In this document: positions 1-5,482 of the stretch, in pieces
Layout of the letters: every line of letters starts with the position of its first letter
How positions within the stretch are numbered: position 1 is the stretch's first letter
Assembly: GCA_017882065.1 (NCBI GenBank)
Contig: JADGQD010000133.1
Location: forward strand, 1 to 5,823
DNA: 5,823 nucleotides
Direction of reading: 5' to 3'
Origin: Anaerolineales bacterium
Lineage (GTDB): Bacteria; Chloroflexota; Anaerolineae; Anaerolineales; Villigracilaceae
Notes under the pieces: model-generated
Seen by the model: only the letters and a program-made list of their open reading frames with translations
Database searches by the model: none
What the model was told of the DNA's origin: nothing
Translations under genes and position numbers: made by a program

Positions 1-559
1 CTTCTCTGGGGCCGTAACGCGAAGCGCGATAAGCAATCTCCATGTTGATGGAATTGGCGGATACAATCGGAGCAAGGGCATCGTAAAAGTGCAGGTGTTC
101 TTCTCCGGTCAGTGCGGCAATCGTCTGTGAGAGCCGTTTGGAAGTCAGCGGGCCGGAGGCGATGATGGTAAGGCCGGCTGGCAGTTCTGCCACTTCTTCG
201 CGCACAATTTCAACACAGGGATGGGCGGAGAGACGTTCTGTTACCAGTCGGGCAAAGATTTCCCTGTCCACGGCCAGGGCTGCACCGGCAGGGAGCGCGG
301 CAGTTTCAGCGCATTCCATCAGCAGCGAGCCGAGCCGGCGCAGCTCGTTCTTCAGGATACCGGAGGCGCGGTCAGGCAGGTTCGAACCGAGAGAATTCGA
401 GCAGACCAGCTCAGCCAGGTCCGATGTCCGGTGCGCACCGGTGGAGACTGTCGGTCGCATTTCATACAGCCTGACGCGCAGCCCGCGTTGTGCGGCTTGC
501 CAGGCGGCTTCCGACCCGGCCAATCCTCCGCCAACCACAATCAGATCAGGTTTTGACAT
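1..559 (-). CDS. trmFO: TrmFO, folate/FAD-dependent tRNA (uracil-54-C5) methyltransferase, 5' part only
   Basis: The product of this family methylates U54 in the T-loop of tRNA, using methylenetetrahydrofolate as carbon donor and FADH2 as reductant, in the cytoplasm. The minus strand reads 186 codons from ATG at 559-557 and leaves the window at base 1, so the C-terminal half is missing. An N-terminal FAD-binding Rossmann motif VVGGGLAGSEAAW (residues 8-20) is followed by YEMRP (32-36), the family signature HRTSDLAELVCSNSL (43-57) and ASGPLTS (134-140). The segment APIVSANSINMEIAYRASRY (163-182) matches the conserved 'API..SI.M..A...SRYG' region. Cys53 lies in the CSNSL motif, where family members carry a functionally important cysteine. 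The gene diverges from transketolase, with 125 bases between the starts. No Shine-Dalgarno sequence precedes the ATG. No frameshift is visible. An antisense open frame on the plus strand (138-668) is a shadow. Confidence 0.95.
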   Translation of the reverse strand, partial: MSKPDLIVVGGGLAGSEAAWQAAQRGLRVRLYEMRPTVSTGAHRTSDLAELVCSNSLGSNLPDRASGILKNELRRLGSLLMECAETAALPAGAALAVDREIFARLVTERLSAHPCVEIVREEVAELPAGLTIIASGPLTSKRLSQTIAALTGEEHLHFYDALAPIVSANSINMEIAYRASRYGPRE

Positions 560-566
560 CTTTGTT

Positions 567-572
567 ATTGTA
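567..572 (-). promoter_or_regulatory. Possible -10 element of a leaderless trmFO promoter
   Basis: The minus strand reads TACAAT at 572-567, then seven bases (AACAAAG), then the trmFO ATG at 559. A start site about seven bases after the -10 element would fall on or next to the A of the start codon, giving a leaderless or nearly leaderless mRNA. That fits the absence of a ribosome binding site. A possible -35 (TTCACA, 598-593) is 20 bases away, which is too far for a normal spacer, so this call rests on the -10 element and its spacing. Confidence 0.35.
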
Positions 573-577
573 CCATT

Positions 578-605
578 TTGGATTTTTGGAGATGTGAACT
601 ATAAT
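578..605 (+). promoter_or_regulatory. Promoter of the transketolase gene
   Basis: A perfect TATAAT lies at 600-605. A weak -35 match TTGGAT lies at 578-583, 16 bases upstream. Transcription would start near 612, leaving a leader of about 73 bases before the ATG at 685. The leader has an imperfect palindrome (CCGGAATTTCCCGG, 629-642). It also has a weak hairpin pairing CAATTC (652-657) with GAAATTG (667-673), just before the ribosome binding site GGGAG (673-677, seven bases from the ATG). Neither leader structure is strong enough to call as a control element. Confidence 0.55.
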
Positions 606-684
606 CACAATCTCTCACGGAAAAACTGGCCGGAATTTCCCGGAACGCTTACAATTCAAAAAGACTGAAATTGGGAGCATTACG

Positions 685-2691
685 ATGTCTCAAAATGACG
701 AACTGAAATTACGAGCAGTGAATACGCTGCGCTTTCTTTCGGTGGATATGGTGCAGCAAGCGAAGTCCGGACATCCGGGATTGCCAATGGGTTGCGCCGC
801 GATTGCGTACACGATCTGGACCCGGCACCTGCGTCACAATCCCCGGAATCCCTCCTGGCCTGACCGGGACCGTTTCATCCTCTCCGCTGGTCACGGGTGC
901 GCACTGTTGTATTCGCTCTTGCATCTGACCGGTTACAATCTCCCGCTGGATGAATTAAGGAACTTCCGTCAGTGGGGAAGCAAGACCCCCGGTCATCCTG
1001 AATATGGACTCACGCCCGGGGTGGAAGTAACCACCGGTCCGCTGGGACAGGGTTTTACCAATGGCGTTGGGATGGCGATTGCCGAAGCGCATCTTGCCGC
1101 CGAGTTCAATGCACCCGGCAACCAGGTTATAAACCACACCGTTTACGCCATTGTCTCCGACGGCGATTTGATGGAAGGGATTACTGCCGAGGCCGCCTCT
1201 CTGGCCGGCCATTTGCGGCTGGGAAAGCTTATCTACCTGTACGACGATAACCGTATCTCCATTGACGGCTCCACGGATATTGCCTTCACTGAGGACCGTG
1301 CTGCCCGGTTTGCCGCCTATGATTGGCAAGTGCTGCGCGTTGCGGACGGGAACGATGTGGAAGAAATTGATGCTGCCATCCAGCAGGCAAAAACCGACCC
1401 GCGCCCGTCACTCATTATTTGTCGCACCACGATTGGATTCGGTTTACCAACCCGGCAGGGAACCAGCAAGGCGCATGGTGAACCGCCCGGAGACGCGGAA
1501 TTGAACGGTGCGAAGGAAAAGCTCGGCTGGCCGGTGGAACCGCGTTTCTACATCCCCGAAGAGGTGCAGGTGCATTTCCGTCAAGCGGTGGAAAATGGCC
1601 GGGAATGGGAAGCCGGCTGGAGGTCCGGAATGGACGGGTACCGGGCTGCGCATCCGGAAAAAGCCGCCGAGCTGGAACGCCGCCTGCGTGGCGACCTGCC
1701 AGCAGACTGGCAGTCGGCCATTCCTGTCTTCCCGGCGGACGAGAAAGGGATGGCGACGCGCGTCGCGTCCGGGAAAGTGATTAACGCACTGGCGGCAAAA
1801 ATTCCCGAGCTCATTGGTGGCTCGGCAGACTTGGCCCTCTCGACCAAAACCTGGATTGACGGCACCCCGGCGTTCGAGCCAGACACCCCTGGCGGGCGGA
1901 ACTTCCATTTTGGCGTGCGCGAACATGCCATGGGTGCAGCCGTCAACGGCATGGCCGTGCATGGCGGGGTCATCCCGTTTGGCGCCACCTTCCTGGCCTT
2001 CGCCGATTACATGCGTGAACCCATCCGGCTTTCGGCGCTCTCACACTATCCGAGCATCTGGGTCTTTACGCACGACAGCATCGGTGTTGGCGAAGATGGG
2101 CCGACCCACCAGCCGGTGGAGCACCTGGCGACCCTGCGCGCAATACCGGGAATGACGGTCATACGTCCCGCCGATGCCAATGAGACGGCGGTGGCCTGGA
2201 AAGTGGCAGTGGAACGCCGCCACGGGCCGACGCTGCTGGCATTGACCCGCCAAAACGTCCCCACCCTCGACCGGAGCCTGTTCGCCCCGGCTGACGGCCT
2301 GGAGCGCGGCGCTTACGTCCTGGCCGACCTGGGCGAAGGTGACCCTGAGTTAATCCTGATGGCATCCGGCTCGGAAGTGAGCCTGATTATCGAAGCGGGC
2401 TTGCGGCTGGCGGCGGAAGCCGTCGCGGTGCGCCTGGTCTCTTTCCCATCCTGGGAGTTGTTTGCTGCGCAGGATCAAGCCTATCGTGAGAGCGTTTTTC
2501 CGACCTTGGCGAAAGCCAGGCTGGCTGTTGAAGCCGGCGTTTCGATGGGCTGGGAGCGCTGGGTGGGGGAGAAGGGGGCTATCCTGGGAATAGATCGGTT
2601 TGGCGCCTCAGCCCCCTCCGAGGTCGTCTACCGTGAATTCGGCTTAACCATTGGAAACATCGTCAAGCGAGCACTCCAGTTAATGCGCTAA
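685..2691 (+). CDS. tkt: Transketolase
   Basis: Transketolase moves two-carbon ketol units between sugar phosphates in the non-oxidative pentose phosphate pathway (and the Calvin cycle where present), using thiamine diphosphate and a divalent metal in the cytoplasm. The 668-residue product is of normal full length for bacterial enzymes. The pyrimidine-distal domain comes first: SGHPGLPMG (28-36, His30), SAGHG (67-71, His70), TPGHPE (101-106), TGPLGQG (117-123) and the cofactor/metal motif SDGDLMEG (158-165) continuing to YDDNRISIDG (186-195). His264 sits in SKAHG. The second domain has HFGVREHAMG (408-417) with catalytic Glu413, then HDSIGVGEDGPTHQPVEH (463-480) with His464, Asp471 and His475, and LTRQNVP (520-526) with the phosphate-binding Arg. 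The C-terminal domain ends normally. The ATG at 685 is supported by GGGAG seven bases upstream. The first Gly of the usual GDG motif is Ser here, which I regard as a family variant rather than a defect. Confidence 0.97.
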   Translation: MSQNDELKLRAVNTLRFLSVDMVQQAKSGHPGLPMGCAAIAYTIWTRHLRHNPRNPSWPDRDRFILSAGHGCALLYSLLHLTGYNLPLDELRNFRQWGSKTPGHPEYGLTPGVEVTTGPLGQGFTNGVGMAIAEAHLAAEFNAPGNQVINHTVYAIVSDGDLMEGITAEAASLAGHLRLGKLIYLYDDNRISIDGSTDIAFTEDRAARFAAYDWQVLRVADGNDVEEIDAAIQQAKTDPRPSLIICRTTIGFGLPTRQGTSKAHGEPPGDAELNGAKEKLGWPVEPRFYIPEEVQVHFRQAVENGREWEAGWRSGMDGYRAAHPEKAAELERRLRGDLPADWQSAIPVFPADEKGMATRVASGKVINALAAKIPELIGGSADLALSTKTWIDGTPAFEPDTPGGRNFHFGVREHAMGAAVNGMAVHGGVIPFGATFLAFADYMREPIRLSALSHYPSIWVFTHDSIGVGEDGPTHQPVEHLATLRAIPGMTVIRPADANETAVAWKVAVERRHGPTLLALTRQNVPTLDRSLFAPADGLERGAYVLADLGEGDPELILMASGSEVSLIIEAGLRLAAEAVAVRLVSFPSWELFAAQDQAYRESVFPTLAKARLAVEAGVSMGWERWVGEKGAILGIDRFGASAPSEVVYREFGLTIGNIVKRALQLMR

Positions 2692-2730
2692 GCATAATGT
2701 GTGCAGCCAATGTCACATAATATTTACCAG

Positions 2731-2736
2731 TATATT
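2731..2736 (+). promoter_or_regulatory. Possible -10 element of a leaderless promoter for the DUF362 gene
   Basis: TATATT lies at 2731-2736, and the ATG follows after five bases at 2742, with no Shine-Dalgarno sequence. This is the same -10-to-start-codon spacing seen for trmFO at the other end of tkt. No good -35 lies at 16-18 bases. Readthrough from the tkt promoter across the 50-base gap is the alternative. Confidence 0.3.
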
Positions 2737-2741
2737 AAACT

Positions 2742-3875
2742 ATGAAAAAACAGCTTTCCACGACAGGCAAGTTTAGCCGCAGAGATTTCCTGCGCCTCCT
2801 GCTGGCGGCATCTGGTGCAACGGCTTTAACGCCTTTCCTGAACGCCTGCCAAGCGCTGGGACTTATTCCCCCGACGCAGACGCCAACCTCTTCGGCCACG
2901 CCGTCCGCCTCCTCGACTCCAACTCTGTCGCCGTCTCTAACGAGCTCGCCTACGCCGACTGCCACACCTGATCCGCGCACACCGGTCGTCCTTGTCAAAA
3001 CCCGCGACCGGGTGGCCGGAATCCGTAAAGCGCTCGACCTGTGGGGGCAGAATCCGGTGGAGGGCAAGACGGTTGCCTTGAAGGCCAATTTCAACAGCGC
3101 CAACCTGTCCCCGGCCTCCACCCATCCCGATACGCTGCGGACATTGGTCCAGGAACTGTGGGGGATGGGGGCCCGCAGCCTCACGCTGGCCGAACGCAGC
3201 GGGAGTGCCGACACGCGGTCCGTTCTAACGGAATTGGGAATATTTGATCTGGCTGGAGAACTTGGCGTGGATACCGTGGTGCTGAATGACTTAACCGATC
3301 AGTCAAACTGGGACATGTTCCAGCCGCCGGGTAGTCATTGGCAGAATGGTTTTCCCTTTTCAAAGATATTTAGAGAGGCCGAGGCTGTCATCCAGACCTG
3401 CTGCCTGAAACCGCACCGGTGGGGCGGCATCACCCTGTCCCTCAAAAACTCGGTCGGGATGGTGGCTCGCTATATGAATGGCCTTGATTACATGAATGAG
3501 ATGCACGCCAGCAATATCGGGACCAAGGTCGCCGAGATAAACTCTGCTTACACCCCTTCCCTTATCCTTTTGGACGGTGTGGAGGCCTTTATCACCGGCG
3601 GCCCGGACCAGGGACAGAAAGTTTGGGGGGATGTTATTCTGGTTGGCGCTGACCGGGTAGCGATGGATGCGGTCGGAGTGGCGCTGTTACGCCACCTTGG
3701 CTGCACCGGTCCCGCCTCGCGCGGCCCTATCTTTCAGCAGGAGCAAATCGCCCGGGCCGTGGAGTTGGGGCTGGGAGTCGACGGGCCGGAGAAGATCCGC
3801 CTGCTGGTAGATGATGAGGATATCGAAAGCCAGGCCTATGCCATGCTCGTTCAGAACCAGCTTCTGCGGGAATAA
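2742..3875 (+). CDS. Tat-exported lipoprotein with a DUF362 domain
   Basis: The biochemical role of DUF362 proteins is not settled, so I assign none. The 377-residue product starts with a twin-arginine signal: SRRDFLR at 12-18, a hydrophobic stretch at 17-33, then LNAC at 33-36, a lipobox with Cys36 as the probable lipidated residue. This predicts folding in the cytoplasm, Tat export and anchoring on the outer face of the membrane. Residues 43-79 form a Ser/Thr/Pro-rich spacer (TPTSSATPSASSTPTLSPS, then TPTATP), typical of lipoproteins from Chloroflexota. The DUF362 domain covers about 81-377. Recognisable segments are VALKANFN (111-118), KPHRWGGITLSLKNSVGM (223-240), LLDGVEAFITGGPDQG (276-291) and ADRVAMDAVGVALLRHLG (303-320). 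The ferredoxin-type CxxCxxC motif fused to some DUF362 proteins is absent. The only cysteines are 36, 220, 221 and 321. It lies 50 bases after tkt on the same strand, and there is no evidence for a functional link. Confidence 0.85.
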   Translation: MKKQLSTTGKFSRRDFLRLLLAASGATALTPFLNACQALGLIPPTQTPTSSATPSASSTPTLSPSLTSSPTPTATPDPRTPVVLVKTRDRVAGIRKALDLWGQNPVEGKTVALKANFNSANLSPASTHPDTLRTLVQELWGMGARSLTLAERSGSADTRSVLTELGIFDLAGELGVDTVVLNDLTDQSNWDMFQPPGSHWQNGFPFSKIFREAEAVIQTCCLKPHRWGGITLSLKNSVGMVARYMNGLDYMNEMHASNIGTKVAEINSAYTPSLILLDGVEAFITGGPDQGQKVWGDVILVGADRVAMDAVGVALLRHLGCTGPASRGPIFQQEQIARAVELGLGVDGPEKIRLLVDDEDIESQAYAMLVQNQLLRE

Positions 3876-3934
3876 ACAAAACAAAACCGGGTAAAATCGA
3901 CGGCAGGTGCAGTCGCTTCTACGAGATGTTTTTT

Positions 3935-4007
3935 ACGTTATGCAGGCTATCTATTAAAAAAACAACTCTATTGGTATGTTATACTATTGCATAACGTTCT
4001 TATGCAA
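3935..4007 (+). promoter_or_regulatory. Putative operator: three inverted half-sites around the toxin-antitoxin promoter
   Basis: A perfect 8-bp inverted repeat TTGCATAA (3987-3994) / TTATGCAA (4000-4007) with a 5-base spacer lies between the -10 element and the ribosome binding site. A third half-site, ACGTTATGCA (3935-3944), is the exact reverse complement of 3988-3997, so a 10-bp inverted repeat also brackets the -10 element. Ribbon-helix-helix antitoxins of type II systems usually bind such sites in their own promoter, alone or with the toxin, and repress it. Autoregulation is inferred from position and symmetry. Confidence 0.6.
3977..3985 (+). promoter_or_regulatory. Extended -10 promoter of the antitoxin-toxin operon
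   Basis: TGT followed by TATACT (3980-3985) makes an extended -10 element. The region where a -35 would lie is an A-run with no match to TTGACA, which fits an extended -10 promoter. Transcription would start near 3992, inside the inverted repeat 3987-4007, so a bound repressor would cover the start site. A ribosome binding site (AGGAG at 4011-4015, in a longer purine run to 4019) precedes the ATG at 4025. Confidence 0.6.
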
Positions 4008-4024
4008 GAAAGGAGAAGGTACCC

Positions 4025-4291
4025 ATGCAACATGTTACTCGTGTAACAATTGCCCTGCCCCGCGAACTTTGGGAAAATGTCAAAAATACTGTTCCTGCCG
4101 GGAAACGTTCCGGGTTGGTCGCGCAAGCATTGGAGCACGAATTGCGTCGTCGAAAACGGGTGGAACAATTCGAAAATCTGCGCAAACACCAGAAAACAAT
4201 GCTGGACAAATATGGGGATTTGCCCGAAAGTGCAATAGAGATAGAGCAAATGCGTCAGGAGCATGACGATGAACAGAGCAGTCTGCATTGA
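4025..4291 (+). CDS. Ribbon-helix-helix antitoxin (VapB-like partner of the PIN toxin)
   Basis: This 88-residue product is probably the DNA-binding antitoxin of a type II toxin-antitoxin pair. The N-terminal part has the ribbon-helix-helix pattern: a short beta strand VTRVTIA (4-10), helix LPRELWENVK (11-20), a Gly-containing turn with AGKRSG (25-30), and a second helix LVAQALEHELRRR (31-43). The rest (about 44-88) is charged and probably helical or disordered. By analogy with the family it would wrap around and neutralise the toxin. The start is supported by a strong purine-rich ribosome binding site at 4011-4019. The 3' end overlaps the toxin gene by 23 bases, the usual translational coupling arrangement. 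G+C content is visibly lower than in tkt. The PIN neighbour fixes the role better than the antitoxin sequence does. I cannot assign it to a named VapB subfamily. Confidence 0.8.
   Translation: MQHVTRVTIALPRELWENVKNTVPAGKRSGLVAQALEHELRRRKRVEQFENLRKHQKTMLDKYGDLPESAIEIEQMRQEHDDEQSSLH
4257..4261 (+). promoter_or_regulatory. Ribosome binding site that decides the toxin start
   Basis: AGGAG here is one base from an ATG at 4263 and seven bases from an ATG at 4269. Only the second spacing is normal, so 4269 is the preferred start. The site lies inside the antitoxin reading frame. Confidence 0.6.
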
Positions 4292-4703
4292 TGCAAGTGC
4301 AATCGTCGCTCTGCTTACGACAGAAAAGTTTACCGCCCCTGCCACTGCCCGCTGGAAAACTTGGATCGAAGATGATTTGCGTATTCTTGCCCCTGCCCTG
4401 CTCGGCTATGAAGTAACTTCGGCACTATACCGGAAGGTGCTCCGCACAGCCATACACCCGGAAGACTGTCAGGCCGCATTACAACAATTCGTTGAGATGG
4501 ATATCGAATATATCCACCTGCCCGAATTGCATCTGAAAGCCAATACACTGGCAAAGCAATTCAATCGTCCCAACACTTATGACGCTCATTATCTCGCTGT
4601 CGCTGACCATTTTTCCTGTCCGCTTTGGACGGCAGATGAAAGACTGTTCAACACTGTTAGAGGCAAGTTTGATTGGATAAAATGGATTGAAGAAATCGAC
4701 TAG
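4269..4703 (+). CDS. vapC: PIN-domain ribonuclease toxin, VapC family
   Basis: VapC toxins are Mg2+-dependent endoribonucleases that cleave tRNA or rRNA when freed from their antitoxin. The 144-residue product is a normal-length single PIN domain. Counting from Met at 4269, the four expected acidic residues are present: Asp8 in CIDASAIVALL, Glu48 in GYEVTSAL, Asp105 in TYDAHYLAVA and Asp123 in WTADERLFN. The active site therefore looks intact. An ATG six bases upstream (4263) would add two residues but has a ribosome binding site only one base away. The gene overlaps the antitoxin by 23 bases. It ends with TAG, six bases before the remnant of a second antitoxin gene. Base composition is lower in G+C than in the housekeeping genes to the left, consistent with transfer as a cassette. 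The cellular target cannot be read from the sequence. Confidence 0.9.
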   Translation: MNRAVCIDASAIVALLTTEKFTAPATARWKTWIEDDLRILAPALLGYEVTSALYRKVLRTAIHPEDCQAALQQFVEMDIEYIHLPELHLKANTLAKQFNRPNTYDAHYLAVADHFSCPLWTADERLFNTVRGKFDWIKWIEEID

Positions 4704-4709
4704 TAGTAA

Positions 4710-4817
4710 ATGAGCAAACCAATTCCTGAGTTCAAGAACGAAGATGAAGAGCGCGCTTTCTGGGCCAATAACGACTCCAGCGAATACGTGGACTGGAGCA
4801 AAGCCAACGCGCGATAG
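4710..4817 (+). pseudogene. Truncated N-terminus of a CopG-type antitoxin
   Basis: A short frame from ATG 4710 encodes 35 residues: MSKPIPEFKNEDEERAFW at 1-18, then SSEYVDWSKA at 23-32, then NAR and stop. The motif order 'IPEF..EDEER.FW...DS.EYVDWSKA' is what I know from the N-terminus of CopG-type antitoxins, which normally continue for another 40-60 residues with 'FPNLKPS' and a ribbon-helix-helix. That second half is absent here and I find no trace of it in the frames downstream. The frame ends because a repeat array begins at 4811 and contributes the TAG. It lies six bases behind vapC with no clear ribosome binding site of its own. It could be a decayed gene, or less likely a functional short peptide. 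It lacks any DNA-binding part and was probably left by insertion, expansion or deletion at the array. Confidence 0.7.
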
Positions 4818-4987
4818 TCCCGGTTCCAGCGATAGTCCCGGTTTTAGCACGGGGCACGGGGCGGCAGTCCCGGTTCCAGCGATAGTCCCGGTTTTAGCAC
4901 GGGGCACGGGGCGGCAGTCCCGGTTCCAGCGTGGTAGTCCTGGTTCCAGCGTGGTAGTCCCGGTTCCAGCACGGGGCACGGAGCCGC
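4811..4987 (+). repeat. G+C-rich tandem repeat array with nested periods (50, 20 and 18 bases)
   Basis: The 15-base core AGTCCCGGTTCCAGC, with small changes, begins at 4816, 4834, 4866, 4884, 4916, 4936 and 4956. A 50-base unit (core, GAT, variant core ending TTTTAGC, then ACGGGGCACGGGGCGGC) is perfectly duplicated at 4816-4865 and 4866-4915, and the exact period runs on to 4931. The last three cores are spaced 20 bases apart with GTGGT between them. A third, slightly changed ACGGGGCACGG closes the array at 4971-4981. Open frames through it on both strands give Pro/Gly/Thr repeats and are not credible genes. Units are directly adjacent without unique spacers, so this is not a CRISPR array. 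Confidence 0.9.
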
Positions 4988-5057
4988 CTGCGTCGGGCGT
5001 AGATCCTGTTGGGATGAGCCATTCAGCACCCGCACATTTATTAAGGAAAGCGCAAGT

Positions 5058-5085
5058 TTGCAACTTAGCACATCTGTGCTATAAT
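5058..5085 (+). promoter_or_regulatory. Strong promoter with palindromic operator and no gene behind it
   Basis: TTGCAA (5058-5063) and TATAAT (5080-5085) are 16 bases apart, and TGC before the -10 makes it an extended -10 as well. The spacer is almost entirely a palindrome, TAGCACA-TC-TGTGCTA (5066-5081, seven-base perfect arms), which overlaps the -10. A second small inverted repeat, GCAA-GT-TTGC (5052-5061), overlaps the -35. A repressor dimer bound here would block polymerase. The first ATG downstream (5162) opens a frame of only 27 codons that runs into a repeat, so no gene product can be assigned. The regulator is unknown. Confidence 0.65.
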
Positions 5086-5175
5086 AATCGTGCAACAAGG
5101 GCGTTCGTTGGGAATCCTTGCCGCATTTTCTTTCGTACCTTAAAAATTGAATATTCCAGAGATGTATGCTGGTAG

Positions 5176-5220
5176 GGGCGCAGCACTTGCCCTGAGCGTA
5201 GTCGAAGGGTTGTTGCGCCC
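5176..5220. repeat. Composite interspersed palindrome
   Basis: The outer arms GGGCGCAGCA (5176-5185) and TGTTGCGCCC (5211-5220) pair over ten positions with one G-T. Inside is CCCTGAGCGTAGTCGAAGGG (5190-5209), a motif I recall as a frequent intergenic repeat in Chloroflexota and other environmental bacteria. Only one copy lies in this window, so repetitiveness is from memory, while the fold is seen directly. Confidence 0.6.
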
Positions 5221-5248
5221 AATTTCAGCAGGCATCCACCCGTAGGGG

Positions 5249-5280
5249 GGTTGTTCCTCGGTTGTTCCTCAGAAACAACC
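5249..5280. repeat. Tandem 11-mer plus inverted repeat
   Basis: GGTTGTTCCTC occurs twice in tandem (5249-5259 and 5260-5270). The second copy's GGTTGTT (5260-5266) pairs with AACAACC (5274-5280) across a seven-base loop. Outer G and C runs (5245-5250, 5284-5288) could lengthen the structure if the first copy pairs instead. Confidence 0.6.
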
Positions 5281-5304
5281 TTACCCCCGCGCTGCGTGTC
5301 GTTG

Positions 5305-5342
5305 CGACATCGTCCCCGCGCAGTACCCGCCGACATCGTCCC
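5305..5342. repeat. 12-base direct repeat, 26 bases apart
   Basis: CGACATCGTCCC is present at 5305-5316 and exactly again at 5331-5342. The intervening bases are C- and G-rich. No function is evident. Confidence 0.55.
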
Positions 5343-5360
5343 GGTGTTCTTCCGGGAAGG

Positions 5361-5374
5361 TCCCCGAAGGGGGA
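5361..5374. repeat. Small stem-loop
   Basis: TCCCC (5361-5365) pairs with GGGGA (5370-5374) around a GAAG loop. It is short but G+C-rich. Confidence 0.4.
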
Positions 5375-5447
5375 AGGGTAAGCAATCTCCTCCCGCGCCG
5401 CTACGTTGTCGCCTCGGCCCCCATTTCTGATCGCTTGCCCCGCCTGT

Positions 5448-5466
5448 CCTGACGGTTTTGGTCAGG
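5448..5466. repeat. Stem-loop
   Basis: CCTGAC (5448-5453) and GTCAGG (5461-5466) pair perfectly around a seven-base T-rich loop. Confidence 0.45.
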
Positions 5467-5482
5467 GAAAGGGTATTTGTTT

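Noticed and set aside
30..41. 12-base match TAAGCAATCTCC at 30-41 and 5379-5390
   Set aside because: About one 12-base match between unrelated positions is expected by chance in a window this size, and one copy lies inside trmFO coding sequence.
138..668. 176-codon plus-strand frame antisense to trmFO
   Set aside because: The opposite strand has unmistakable TrmFO motifs through the whole stretch. The antisense product is low in structure and matches nothing I know.
1156..1185. Ser instead of the first Gly in the transketolase GDG cofactor motif, considered as a defect
   Set aside because: All metal and catalytic residues around it are intact, and I recall SDGDLMEG in other bacterial transketolases, so it reads as a normal variant.
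3876..3936. Intrinsic terminator after the DUF362 gene
   Set aside because: Only a four-base CGAC/GTCG stem precedes a distant T-run at 3929-3934. The loop and gap are too large to support a call.
4811..4987. CRISPR array
   Set aside because: Repeat units abut without unique spacers, periods vary (18, 20, 32 bases), and there are no cas genes in view.
4479..5063. 194-codon minus-strand frame
   Set aside because: It runs through the array and then antisense to vapC. Its sequence is repeat-derived (PVPRAKTGT, LEPGL) with no ribosome binding site or family match.
4744..5175. 143-codon plus-strand frame across the tandem array
   Set aside because: It is made of Pro/Gly/Ser repeats from the array, overlaps the antitoxin remnant in another frame, and runs through the orphan promoter.
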